Below, in pieces: positions 25,989-33,634 of a stretch of DNA of 64,000 bases. Each line of letters opens with the position of its first letter. The stretch's first letter is position 1. Location: assembly GCF_016097555.1 (NCBI RefSeq), contig NC_054701.1, positions 37,960,492 to 38,024,491 on the forward strand, given 5' to 3'. A program made the position numbers and the translations under genes. The notes under the pieces were generated by a model. That model did not search any database and was not told the origin of the DNA. It was given only the letters and a program-made list of their open reading frames with translations. The DNA is from Gigantopelta aegis. Lineage: Eukaryota > Mollusca > Gastropoda > Neomphalida > Peltospiridae.

Positions 25989-28295
25989 CACCAACAACAA
26001 AAATGCTGATATGATATATTCTTTAATATATAATACTTGAACTTAGATTCTACTATCCCTTTGAAATCATGTGCATTGTTTAGGTATACATAATGATATA
26101 AATGTTGAGACATTATCAATAAAGTGTAGTCACCATTTTTGACAGGAAAAGGTCAGCACTCTGGCAACAAGCTCGGTGTCTGCGGAAACGAGAGGTAATT
26201 AAGCTTCATTTTAGATGAACTCCACTTTACTTTCCACACAAATGAAATGGGAAGTCTTCATTGCAATGTGCAAATCTTATAAACAAGTTGTTGTGAACCA
26301 AGTTTCCATACACCTCCAGTGTGTACTTGGAGCCTTATTACGGTGTACACACATGGGATACGTGTAGATGTGTATATTTGGAGGGTTTCCTTTACATTGG
26401 AGACGTAGCCCAGTGGTACAGCGCTCGCTCGATGCGCGGTCGGTGTGGGATCGATCCCCGTCGGTGGGCCCATTGGGCTATTTCTCGTTCCAGCCAGTGT
26501 ACCACGACTGGTATATCAAATGCCGTGGTATGTACTACCCTGTCTGTGGGATGGTGCATATAAAAGATCCCTTGCTGCTAATCGAAAAGAGTAGCCCATG
26601 AAGTGGCGACAGTGGGTTTCCTCTCTCAATATCTGTGTGGTTCTTAACCATATGTCTAACGCCATATAACCTTAAATACAATGTTTTGAGTGCGTCGTTA
26701 AATAAAACTTTTCTTTCTTTTACCTTTTATATCATGATTAATCAGCCTATTAAACACTTTGATACAACAAACAAAACTTTAATATTATTTGTGTGGGGGT
26801 CATCTCTATGTTCCCTCAGTTCTATGTTCCCTCAGGGTTAGGGTTAGAGTTAGGGTTAGGGTTAAAGTTAGGGTTAGCTGAGGAAACATAGAGTCGAGGG
26901 AATATAGACATGATCCCATTTGTATGGGATACAATGATTACTGATGGTCATAATAATTATTGGCTCTGGTTATAATAATGTGTTCTAACATCAAACTGAC
27001 GTTGCCTAAATATTAATACTTGGCTTCAGCATTGGAAACAGTAGACATGCTTTATGATGTCAGACGCATATATACAACATCGCAATAGCAGTTTTCGCCA
27101 GGGTTGGCAAATGATCGCTGCCGCTCCTCTCCACACTCTCCTCGAACGTTTTAGGAGTTTGGCAATTTGATCGCCTTGCAGTAATTTGTTTAATACATTT
27201 TATTTGAACTTCTTGTGACTGCTCGCCTAGCATCACTTCAAGGGAGTGATAATTCCTTTATCCTTCAACTTATTTTCGTGCTTATATCCAATTAAGGTTC
27301 AAGCACGCTGTCCTGGGTATATACCTCAGCTATATGGGCTGTCTGTCCAGAACAGTGAGTTAGTTGTTACTTGGTTAGTTATAGAGAAGAGGGTGTAGTG
27401 GCCTTACACCTACCCATTGAGCCCTTAAGAACTCGCTCTGGATTGGAGCCGGTACCGGGCTGCGAACCTCGTAGTCCGATGGCGTAACCACAGCGCCACC
27501 GAGGCCGATAAAGAGTGATCATTGCGAATACCGCTGTAACATGATGATCGTTATGTATTCAACAATTGTTTTTATATTTTAATCAACCATATGAAACCAT
27601 TAACCGTTGTTGCATCATAAATGACGAAATTACATCCACTGCAAAAGAATAACATTTAATAAATGACACTATATATAAAGTTTATTTGTTTTGTTTAACG
27701 ACAACACTAGAACACATTGATTTATTAATCATCGGCTATTGGATGTCAAACATATGGTCATTTTGACACAGTCCTAGAGAGGAAACCCGCTACATTTTTC
27801 CATTAGTAGCAAGGAATATTTAATATGCACCATCCCACAGACAGGACAGCACATATCACGGCCTTTGATATACCAGTCGTGGTGCACTGGGCTCACCGAT
27901 GGGGATCGATCCTAAACCGACCACGCATAAGGCGTGGGCTTTACCACTGGGCTACATCCCACCCCTCTATATATAATAACATTTTAATTGATACCAAATC
28001 TTTCTCGCTTGAATTAGTTTATTTACCATTCCCAAATGAGTTCCATAAATTGTTTATGATACTGATATGCAAATATTATAATTTAGTTGCCGATGACATT
28101 TTTAATACAGACGATTGGCTTCTTAGCATACCTGTAATTTATATTTTTAATGCAGAAGATTAGTGTTTTAGCATACCTGTAATATATATTTTTAATACAG
28201 AAGATTCGTGTTTTAGCATACCTGTAATTTATATTTTTCAGAACGACGAATAGATTTGCTGCTAAAACAAATCGTGCTTTTGCAACAGTGAGTTA

Positions 28296-28342
<47 letters not shown>

Positions 28343-29934
28343 ATATTAATTTACATTTAAAATGATCCAGTACAGATCAATTACACAATATAAAAGCTGT
28401 GATTAATACACTCATTTTATCTTCAAATATATACTCTTCAAAAGAAGAAACGCAAAACCACATTGTCGTAACATTTGGAGAATTGATTTAATTATTGAAT
28501 GGTGAGTCCGATAATTACCAAATGTTGCAGGATTGTTCACAATTCACTCTAGTCCATTGTGAGTAAGTGATAGGACACACCACCAAGGTCAAGGTCATCT
28601 GGAGTCAATACCGGGTGTGGCCTCCGCGTGTGTTGACAACTGCCTGGCACCGCCTGCCCATTGAAGCAACCAGAGTACGGATGACGTCCCGGGGGATGGT
28701 GGCCCACTCGGCCTGCAAGGCTGCTGCCAGCTCGGGCAGGGTCTGGGGCTGTGGTTGTCGCTGTCGGAGGCGTCGGTCCAACTCGTCCCATAGATGCTCA
28801 ATTGGGTTCAAATCCGGTGATATCGATGGCCAAGGAAGGACATTAATGTTGTTGTTCTGTAGGAAAGCCGTTGTGAGACGTGCTGTGTGAGGCCTGGCGT
28901 TGTCATGTTGGAACACTGCGTTGGCGTTGGCCATAACTGGAACGATGTGTGGCCGGAGGATCTGGTCAATGTAGCCCTATGCATTCAGGTTGCCCTGCAC
29001 GTGGACCAGGTCAGTTCTGCCAGTGTGTGAAATGGCTGCCCACACCATGACACTACCCCCGCCGAATCTGTCCACTTCCTGCACGCAGTTTGCCGCATAA
29101 CGTTCACCACGACGCCTATACACGCGACATCTTCCATCGTGACGTCAGAGCAGAAATCGGGACTCGTCACTGAACCACACCTGTCTCCATCGCAGTTGAG
29201 GCCATTGTCGATGAATCAGGCACCACTGCAGTCGGAGTCGACGGTGTTGTGGTGTTAAGATGACACCTCGATTTGGACATCTGGCACGAATTCCTACCTC
29301 ACGTAGGCGGTTCCGTACGGTCTGGTCGGATATCCTGCGCAAACCTGGTATTGCTGCGGCTGTGGAGGTGGCAGTAGTCCATCGTTCCCGAAGGTGGCGT
29401 ACCCGGATGTAGCGGTCCTGCCCGGGGGTAGTGACCCGTGGTCGACCGGATCTACGGAGGTCACGTGTTGATCCATGTTGCTGGTAACGGTCCCACAGTC
29501 TGGAGATGGTGCTTGGGGACACATGGAATGCCCTGGCAACGGCCGTTCTGGATTCGCCTGCGTCTAGTCGGCCGATGGCATTGTTTCTCTGCGGTTCACT
29601 GAGACGTGGCATGTCCTGGATTGTCAACTGTCGGCCAGATACAGAGGCCAGGCAAGCGAACACCCTGCACTTTTATACTGTCGGTGTTCATGCTGCACGT
29701 GCAGACAACGCACGTGCAGTGGTGACATGGTTTGCACGTGGCTGCGTTTTTGCGAATATTCACATTTTGGAACTTTATTGTACAGTAGCTGCGTTTTATC
29801 GAATGTAACCGTGGGAATGTGTTTGGGACATGCAATGACCTTATATTCACAAAGCATGAACCGGTAGGAAACATAAAATCGGAGTTATAACCCATTTGTA
29901 CCCTTTTGCGTTTCTTTTTTTGAAGAGTATATAT

Positions 29935-29968
<34 letters not shown>

Positions 29969-31748
29969 TAGAAGTGGGGAAGGCGTGGGGCGGGGATAAT
30001 TCTTGTAATGTTAACAACAATGACGACTTTTAATAACAGCTTGTTGTAACAACTTTTAGTAACAATATCATATTTATATAGATTTGTTTCGGTTTCGATT
30101 TTCTAAGTGAAAATTGTTTAGCTATGGCTAACATTTGATGAAACTATGCTGGTAATTCTGTATTTTTTATATTTTAACTTTTTAGACACTGTCAACGTGA
30201 AATCGGCATGGAAACTTTCGTAGCAGTATATCGGATCATGTCGGAGGCTAAAACCCCTGTAGAACTAAAGGTAAAAAGATCACAATTCATTTTAATAAAC
30301 AAATTTATTTCAGGGCCATACCCTCCGGAGGTGGGGGGGGGGGGCAGGAGGGCAGTTTCCCCTCTGAGGACCTCACTTTTTTCTCTTTTTTTACTGCAGA
30401 AAATAGCATACACATCTCAGGGTATAATTTGTATAGTGTTTCATTTGTTTATAAAAAGTAGTGCCCCCCCCCCCCCCCTCAAGGATTTTGATCAGGATAC
30501 GGCCCTGTATTTTCATATTTTATTGGTATAATACTTTTATTCCATATCATGATTATGTAGGTGACTACGGTTAGTGTGGGGAATAAAGGATTCCCCACTA
30601 TGGTGATGAGAAGTATGACAATGGTAGCAATAATTATTATTATGTGATACATCGGCACAGGTGCTGATGATATTCGGTGTATCAAATGGCCAATTTCATA
30701 TATGTATGGTATGAGTGCGTTATGGAAACCTGGGGGTGAACAATGGTCCACCCATTGTGCATTTTATTTGTCTGGGTTTTTGTAGGCCGAGGTAAAAGAC
30801 TGGTTTTCATTTTTCGAAAAAAGTAACAGACACAGATCGACGCTGACATATCTGCGACAGATTTGCAAATTTGAACAGGCGTAAGTTCAGTCAACCGCTT
30901 GTCGCTAACGCCCGCTAGACAGATTTTTATGCTACACAGTAAACCGAATTACCACTTCGGGAACCAATCAAATAGTTTGCGAATGTCAGCGAAACGTATG
31001 CTGGTTGAACTTAGGGCTGGTTTCAACTTGGCTGATTCATCACCAACCCGAAACATACCTTCTGCGACTGTCCCCATACACAGTTTCTTTGGTTTGTATC
31101 ATTATACACGTTATGGAAACCAGGCCACGATTACACTGTTTGTTAAACCTGTTAACTTTATCCACGAACCCACTGTTCTGGACAGACAGGCCAGATAGCT
31201 GTTCCTGTGTGTGTGTGTGTGTGTATGTATGTGTTTGTGTGTTTATGTATGTGTGTTTATGTATGTGTATGTGTGTGTTTCTCTGTGTGTGTATGTGTGT
31301 GTTCCTGTGTGTGTGTGTGTTCCTGTGTGTGTGTTCCTGTGTGTGTGTGTGTGTTCCTGTGTGTGTGTGTATTCCTGTGTGTGTTCCTCTGTGTGTGTGT
31401 TCCTGTGTGTGTGTGTGTGTGTGTGTGTATGTACTTGAAGCACATGATAGTGTGTGTGTGCCTGATGCGCATGGTAGTGTGCGCGTGTCTGAAGCACATG
31501 GTAGTGTACGTGTGTGTGTGTGTGTGAAGCACATGGTAGTGTGTGTGTGTGTGTGTGTGTGTGTGATTTGCACGTAGTACTTATGAGTGAACTAATTTTC
31601 TTTTGTATTCATGCAGAATGCTCTTGCATCACTAATGGGAGAGGATGGCGCTGAACGCTTTGAACCAAAGTTACGTTTTCTGAGGATGTACGAGTTGGCC
31701 TTTGATCGCTCTCTGCAAATCATGAGGCATAGCAAACAGGATTCTTAA
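5518..31748 (+). CDS. NIMA-related (NEK-like) serine/threonine protein kinase, 12 exons seen
   Basis: Exons: 5518-5604, 9778-10038, 10740-10840, 12873-12966, 13953-14075, 17567-17710, 24031-24315, 26146-26194, 28242-28287, 30186-30270, 30786-30880, 31617-31748; about 500 residues. The first eleven join in frame at GT-AG borders. The N-terminal 255 residues are a complete kinase domain: Gly loop GRGGFA (11-16), ATP Lys33 in YALK, catalytic HRDLKPEN (125-132), metal-binding DLG (145-147, where DFG is commoner; several NEKs use DLG), activation segment GTPCYMSPE (163-171), ADIWSLG (182-188) and Arg249 in RPS. GTPxYMSPE is characteristic of NEKs, which act in the cell cycle, centrosomes and cilia. 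The tail (256-500) has a basic GTGGG-rich linker and predicted helical segments that I do not recognise. Exon 11 ends in phase 2 but exon 12 is open in phase 0, so a small exon in 30881-31616 is probably missing from this model. Start: first ATG in frame with the Gly loop. Confidence 0.85.
5957..6115. repeat. Short foldback element in kinase intron 1
   Basis: The outer 21 bases form inverted arms (CCGTGTATATAGCCTCCGC at 5957 and its near complement at 6095-6115) around a loop of about 117 bp. Probably a small MITE or a remnant; no second copy seen in the window. Confidence 0.5.
6376..6590. repeat. MITE fragment, family of 56645-56963
   Basis: It begins AAAGGGGCATTCCTGAGTTT and keeps internal blocks (TCTGCATAATATATTAG, TTTCTGGTCGTTCTAATATT) shared with the complete element at 56645-56963. 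Only one arm is recognisable. It sits in intron 1 of the kinase gene. Confidence 0.65.
6591..9777. other. Rest of kinase intron 1
   Basis: No coding exon recognised. It holds a T-rich tract (7305-7360), C homopolymers (8184-8203, 8854-8878) and short stretches that look like worn repeat ends (CAGCCATTTTGTACCATCCC near 7621). An open frame of 133 codons at 8723-9124 crosses the C run and has no domain I recognise. Confidence 0.5.
10225..10580. repeat. MITE with inverted ends in kinase intron 2
   Basis: The ends are imperfect inverted repeats: GTTTAGGGGCCCTTAAATATT on the left, and on the right the complement of AATATTTGAATGGCCCCTTA. The interior is itself partly palindromic, with repeated GCGTTACGTAACGC-like blocks, and carries a C homopolymer at 10360-10381. 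About 356 bp with no coding capacity, so a non-autonomous DNA element. Confidence 0.65.
11265..11340. repeat. Repeat end fragment with CTAGCCA blocks
   Basis: It contains ACTAGTCCAG, CACTAGCCAGG and GGGCTAGTGCATTTGTCGAACCCTG. Similar ACTAGCCA blocks fill the hAT-like MITE at 46687-47018, so this is probably the end of a related element. Confidence 0.35.
11398..11885 (+). pseudogene. Decayed coding remnant with ADTD and FVVLYSN motifs, probably repeat-borne
   Basis: Plus-strand translation gives separated blocks: [11 protein letters not shown] near 11415, [16 protein letters not shown] near 11471 and [19 protein letters not shown] near 11727, then a QIEKHFHQL block near 11834. Their order and spacing match, from memory, a multi-copy family of uncharacterised proteins predicted in many invertebrate genomes (ADTDxxVLA ... 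ELWxxFG ... FxxLxYD). The frame is broken in several places. It sits in intron 3 of the kinase gene just upstream of a SINE. I do not know the function; family assignment is recollection and needs a database search. Confidence 0.4.
11897..12215 (+). repeat. SINE family B, variant head
   Basis: The middle (GTGCATATAAAAGATCCCTT) and tail (TTTGACATCCATTAGCCGAT, then GGTGTCGTTAAACAAAACAA) are family B. The tRNA-like head (GTTCGCCTGGAGTGCTTGCG, then CAGGATCGAACCACCTGA) differs clearly from the other copies, so this is a separate or older subfamily. Kinase intron 3. Confidence 0.75.
12572..12870 (+). repeat. SINE family B whose tail abuts kinase exon 4
   Basis: A nearly full copy: a head with TTGATGCGCGGTCGG and GGATCGATCCCC (B-box-like), TGGGCTATTTCTCGTTCCAG, AAAAGATCCTTTGCTACTAA, and the tail GGTGTCGTTAAACAAAACAA ending ACTTCTTTTC at 12870. 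The next two bases, AG at 12871-12872, are the splice acceptor of kinase exon 4, so the SINE tail forms the pyrimidine tract. Confidence 0.88.
12967..13952. other. Kinase intron 4
   Basis: AT-rich, with A-rich runs and a CAA/CCA-rich stretch (13745-13870). No coding exon or known repeat seen. Confidence 0.5.
14168..14547 (+). repeat. MITE family M1, copy 1 (complete)
   Basis: About 380 bp. It starts AAAGGGACATACCCTAGTTT and ends with the inverted form AAACTAGGGTCTGTCCCTTT. Internal landmarks shared by all copies are TTATTGTTTGGATTATCCAT, ACAAAATGCATTTCTCAT, GCGTCTGAGAAGTAA and TGTGTTACAGGTTTGTA. There is no coding capacity, so a non-autonomous DNA element. Other copies: 14671-15016, 18631-21535 (minus, interrupted), 23602-23955, 62102-62761 (interrupted), with fragments at 16479 and 21505. 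Confidence 0.85.
14671..15016 (+). repeat. MITE family M1, copy 2
   Basis: It starts AAAGGAACAGACCCTAGTTT and ends GAAACTGGGGTCTGCGACTT, followed directly by a (TA)n run. It lies about 120 bp from copy 1 in the same orientation and shares its internal landmarks, but lacks the block containing the GCACATGCG motif. Confidence 0.85.
15017..15090. repeat. (TA)n microsatellite
   Basis: Perfect or near-perfect TA dinucleotides directly after MITE M1 copy 2. Confidence 0.95.
15574..15665 (+). repeat. Short interspersed repeat, copy 1
   Basis: The segment with CACTGGCGAGATCAGAGG and GGGCGTGCCTGAACCTCTG matches 55305-55395 (CACTGGCGACGTCAGAGG, CAGGCGTGTTCGAAACC). It is probably a truncated SINE. The last part of the second copy also appears inside the SINE at 60612. 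Confidence 0.6.
15666..16478. other. Part of kinase intron 5
   Basis: AT-rich with TATTATTATT runs and a 56-bp tandem pair (TACACATATCTNTATAATGTAAT-like units near 15971 and 16014). A worn coding-like stretch on the minus strand at 16242-16445 ([17 protein letters not shown]) resembles the GIY-YIG endonuclease region of Penelope-like elements; it is short and not conclusive. Confidence 0.4.
16479..16577 (+). repeat. MITE M1 end fragment plus (TA)n
   Basis: 16479-16524 is the right end of family M1 (GAGTTGAAACTAGGGTCTGC), followed by a (TA)n run, the same arrangement as at 14990-15090. The pair suggests a local duplication of the M1 end with its microsatellite. Confidence 0.7.
16578..17265. 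mobile_element. Non-autonomous pogo/Tigger-like DNA transposon
   Basis: The termini are inverted: CAGTCGAACCTGTCTATGGC on the left, and on the right GGCAGGTTTGACTG (complement CAGTCAAACCTGCC). TA lies on both sides, as expected for a TA target duplication. Sub-terminal GTGGCCGCCAT motifs repeat at both ends in both orientations, a common pattern for transposase binding sites. 688 bp with no transposase frame. Kinase intron 5, inserted in a (TA)n tract. Confidence 0.75.
17400..17447. repeat. (GT)n microsatellite
   Basis: A GT dinucleotide run about 120 bp upstream of kinase exon 6. Confidence 0.95.
17785..18008. repeat. Small MITE with about 45-bp inverted ends
   Basis: The left end GCTAGGCTTAGACTATTAAC and the GAAGGAGTTGGTCAACTT block pair with the right end (GAGTTGACCAACTCCGTC, TGGTAGTCTGATACTAGC). 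The interior is rich in GTCGT/ACGAC motifs. 224 bp, no coding capacity. It lies just inside kinase intron 6. Confidence 0.65.
18843..18994 (+). mobile_element. 5' truncated LINE 3' end inserted in MITE M1
   Basis: This 152-bp piece matches the last 150 bp of the LINE at 158-3955: CCATAGTTCGACACCCAATA, then ATCATTCATTCATTCATT. It is flanked by a 12-bp direct duplication TGCATTTCATGG (18831-18842 and 18995-19006) that lies within MITE sequence. The duplication and the (ATTC)n tail are direct evidence of target-primed insertion. Confidence 0.88.
19095..21500 (-). mobile_element. Second LINE (RT and RNase H), 5' truncated, minus strand
   Basis: The minus-strand translation gives a linker [11 protein letters not shown] near 21440, RT blocks (SYRPISLL near 21230; [14 protein letters not shown] near 21030; [11 protein letters not shown] near 20910; VPQGG in another frame near 20855), a LHADDLAI-like active-site box near 20760 and an RNase H domain ([11 protein letters not shown] near 19680; [20 protein letters not shown] near 19555). 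The frame shifts near 20880 and stops recur in the 20000-20700 part, so it is dead. The 3' end at the left has a (GAA)n tail (19098-19112 read on plus as TTC repeats), unlike the (ATTC)n tail of the first LINE, so it is a different family. It sits inside MITE M1. Confidence 0.82.
21536..23601. other. Rest of kinase intron 6
   Basis: It holds T/G-rich low-complexity tracts (22020-22150), a G homopolymer (22556-22584) and AT-rich sequence. A candidate exon at 22214-22307 was examined and rejected on phase. No other gene signal. Confidence 0.5.
23602..23955 (+). repeat. MITE family M1, copy with damaged right end
   Basis: It starts TTAAAGTGACAGATCCTAGT and keeps the landmarks TTATTGTTTAGATTATCCAT, GCACGTGCGTCTGAGAAGTA and TGTGTTACAGCTTTGTAAA. 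The right terminal repeat is lost. It ends about 80 bp before kinase exon 7. Confidence 0.82.
24782..25816. mobile_element. pogo/Tigger-like DNA transposon, decayed
   Basis: The termini are CAGTGAAAGCCCTCAAAACC on the left and the complement of TCCGGTTTAGATGGGTTTCA then CTG on the right, with TA at both edges. Short AAACCGGAC motifs repeat near both ends. A plus-strand remnant at about 25492-25690 reads [11 protein letters not shown], then [11 protein letters not shown] and [12 protein letters not shown], which resembles the N-terminal CENP-B-type helix-turn-helix of Tigger transposases. The DDE domain is absent, so it is an internally deleted copy. 1,035 bp, kinase intron 7. Confidence 0.8.
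25913..25986. repeat. (GA)n microsatellite
   Basis: A near-perfect GA run about 160 bp upstream of kinase exon 8. Frames across it encode only Arg-Glu or Ser-Leu repeats. Confidence 0.95.
26399..26720 (+). repeat. SINE family A, full length
   Basis: The best family A reference copy here. tRNA-like head with an A-box-like GTAGCCCAGTGGTACAGCGC and B-box-like GGGATCGATCCC; shared middle TTTCTCGTTCCAGCCAGTG and TAAAAGATCCCTTGCTGC; family A body with GTGGCGACAGTGGGTTTCC and ACCATATGTCTAACGCC; tail GTGCGTCGTTAAATAAAAC then TTTCTTTC. Kinase intron 8. Confidence 0.9.
26802..26914. repeat. Hairpin with an internal TTAGGG array
   Basis: The left arm carries CTCTATGTTCCCTCAG twice (26804-26835). Then comes an array of about seven TTAGGG-like units, some altered to TTAGAG or TTAAAG (26836-26877), then a right arm complementary to the left (CTGAGGAAACATAGAG, GAGGGAATATAGACATGA). 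The array is the vertebrate/mollusc-type telomere motif, here internal to a gene intron. Confidence 0.8.
27393..27508 (-). repeat. tRNA-derived SINE, copy 2
   Basis: The same family and orientation as 1-157. The minus strand reads GGCCTCGGTGGCGCTGTGGT, then an interrupted B-box-like GGTTCGCAGCCCGGTACCGG, then the shared body (plus strand CACCTACCCATTGAGC). Confidence 0.7.
27681..27966 (-). repeat. SINE family B, near full length
   Basis: Minus-oriented: tail first (TTTGTTTAACGACAACACTA, ATCATCGGCTATTGGATGTC), then the shared middle (GCACCATCCCACAGACAGG), and a head ending GGGCTACATCCCACCCC at 27966. Confidence 0.88.
28299..28340. repeat. (GT)n microsatellite
   Basis: A GT run 10 bp after the donor site of kinase exon 9 (GTGAGT at 28288). 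Confidence 0.95.
28431..29930 (-). mobile_element. Tc1-type DNA transposon, copy 1, transposase frame interrupted
   Basis: The 1.5-kb element has inverted ends ATACTCTTCAAAAGAAGAAA (left) and TTTCTTTTTTTGAAGAGTAT (right), next to TA. The minus strand encodes a Tc1 transposase in pieces: N-terminal helix-turn-helix DNA-binding region ([20 protein letters not shown]), then [20 protein letters not shown] and [14 protein letters not shown]. The second Asp and the Glu are 34 residues apart (DD34E). Compared with the copy at 62779, two C-to-T changes give stops: TGA where copy 2 has CGA near 29147, and TAG where copy 2 has CAG near 28979. It lies in kinase intron 9, antisense to the host gene. Confidence 0.92.
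29937..29967. repeat. (GT)n microsatellite beside the Tc1 element
   Basis: A GT run starting 6 bp after the right end of the Tc1 element. Confidence 0.95.
31205..31565. repeat. Compound (GT)n minisatellite
   Basis: GT runs interrupted by TTCCT to give 14-20 bp units, then three units of about 50 bp with GAAGCACATGGTAGTGTG. The 190-codon frame across it is Cys-Val repeat and is not a gene. It fills most of the last kinase intron, just where the exon phases do not match. Confidence 0.92.
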
Positions 31749-32290
31749 TGCATCTGATATTTACTTTTTGAGCCAACAAATGGTACGGAATAACCATATT
31801 GACCTATTTCGGCTGGCCCTGGCCTACTTAAAGAGGGGTTGTGTTGAAAAGCAATAGCAGTCATCAGTTTGCATAATCTTATCGACTTTCGATTATACAA
31901 TTATATTAACCCATTTCGGCTGGCCCTGACCTACTTAAAAAGGGGTTGTGTGTAGTATCCGTTTAATCGTTCTCTACAAATAATGGGAAAGAGCAACTAG
32001 GATTCTTAGTGCATCTGACATTTAATTTTAAGCCAAGATTCGACCTATTTCGGCTAGCCCAGACCTGGTGTGGCCCTGACCTACTTAGAGAGGGGTTATG
32101 TGCAGTATCCGTTTAATCGTTCTCTACAAATAATGGGGAAGAGCAACTAGGATTCTTAGTGCATCTGACATTTAATTTTGAGTCAAGAATTGACCTATTT
32201 CGGCTGGCCCAGACCTGCTGTGACCCTGATCTATTTAAAGTGGGGTTGCGTGCAACGTCCACCCTAGCCCTGACTGCTTGTTATGACCCA
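31700..32290 (+). repeat. Tandem copies of the kinase terminal coding sequence and 3' flank
   Basis: Bases 31700-31765 are the last 15 codons, the stop and early 3' UTR (ATCGCTCTCTGCAAATCATG, GGATTCTTAATGCATCTGA). Matching blocks recur at about 31965 and 32112 (ATCGTTCTCTACAAATAATG, GGATTCTTAGTGCATCTGA). The two later units are about 147 bp apart and share a GACCTATTTCGGCTGGCCC segment also present at 31800 and 31910. Translated in the kinase frame, the later copies still read FNRSLQIMGKSN then a stop, against [15 protein letters not shown]. Confidence 0.85.
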
Positions 32291-33300
32291 GACCGTGAGA
32301 GCTCTATATCTGTACGGATTATTTAAACATTAATACATGTTCACAGTTCGTCGTCAATGGGTACTGTAAATAGTACATTAGCTTGGAATGTTGAATGTCT
32401 TGACGTCGAGGATTCTTCTCTCCGATGCCTTGTGTCGATCGCTAGACTCCGAGACTCTAATGGACTCCGAGACTTATACAAATTGTATGCGTGTGACGTC
32501 ATTAGAGATTGAGTCTGGGCCCATATTTTCGAAGCAATCATAAACCTAGCGCACACGGCCAACATTTGTCGGCCAACAATGTTTTTTGACAAATGTTAGT
32601 CATGTGCGGCAATTTGTAACAAAAACAACTGTTGCCAACAATTGTTGGAGAGATCGAACATGTTCAATTTTCTTGGCAACAAACTCGCCATCTATAACAA
32701 AAATCGTCCATGTGCGGCAAACTCCAAACAATATTGGCGATAAAACTGCTGCACTGACCAATCACTGAATCAGCGTGAAGTATGTTGTCATGTGATGTGT
32801 ATAATATAATGGCGGAATGTATGGGGGGGAGTGTTATATGACCACAGACCACAATTAAGTACGCTATGTTTCTATATAGCGTTAGTGACTATAACATTTT
32901 ATTATTATCAGCAGGCCCATGGATTTTGTATGTACCTTTGCCTGCCCGAGGAAAACATACCCTGAAAAGGACAACCCCTGTTGTCCAGCTCTTTCTTCCA
33001 GGATATTGATTTGAACAAACACACCCACTAACCTGGCCGGAGTACTCCCATTTTACACAAATACACTACTTGCATGGGCCGGACTTACCACAAACAAGTC
33101 CTCAGTGTCAACAAGTTACACATGTATACAAGCTTCATCTTCAGTCAAATAGTTTTCACTTCAAAGCTGTCTGCCATGAAATAATCAGTCAAACAGCAGA
33201 CTACTTGCGTGGACAAATTTCCGGATTTTGGGAAGATAACTGATCTGAGGCCATATAATCTTATTATCATTATTATTATTATGCATATTATCATTATTAT
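32291..33300. other. Intergenic, no gene seen
   Basis: The part at 32545-32790 has repeated AACATTTGTCGGCCAACA-like and TGTGCGGCAA blocks in both orientations, which looks like a worn hAT-type MITE; its ends are unclear. An (ATT)n tract lies at 33260-33302. Confidence 0.45.
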
Positions 33301-33307
33301 TAGTCGG

Positions 33308-33634
33308 GATCTTTTATATGCACCATCCCACATACAGGATAGCACATACCATGGTAGTAGTCCAGTGGTAAAGTGCTTGCCTGATGTGTTGTCAGTTTGG
33401 GATCGATTCCAGTTGGTGGGCCTATTGGGCTATTTCTCGTTCCAACCAGTGCACCACGACTGGTATATCAAAAGTCGTGGTATGTGCTATCTTATGTGTG
33501 GGATGGTGAACATAAAAGATCCCTTGCTACTACTAATGGAAAAAATGTAGCGGGTGACTACTATATGTCAAATATTATCAAATATTTGACATCCAATAGC
33601 CGATGATTACTAAATCAATGTGCTCTAGTAGTAA
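33308..33634 (+). repeat. SINE family B copy preceded by an inverted fragment
   Basis: 33308-33353 is the SINE middle in minus orientation (GGATCTTTTATATGCACCAT). From 33354 the same SINE runs in plus orientation (CCAGTGGTAAAGTGCTTGCC, CAACCAGTGCACCACGACTG) to a family B tail (GACATCCAATAGCCGATGAT) ending near 33634. The head-to-head arrangement repeats that seen at 3946-4047. Confidence 0.8.

Noticed and set aside
26321-26601. Two overlapping plus-strand frames of about 80 codons
   Set aside because: They lie in the family A SINE; the same peptide ([13 protein letters not shown] and similar) recurs at every SINE copy.
28567-28890. 107-codon plus-strand frame, repeated at 62914-63237
   Set aside because: It is the antisense shadow of the Tc1 transposase and recurs only because the transposon does.
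31005-31577. 190-codon open frame and its antisense partners of Cys-Val or Thr-His repeats
   Set aside because: They are translations of the compound (GT)n repeat and have no other sequence character.
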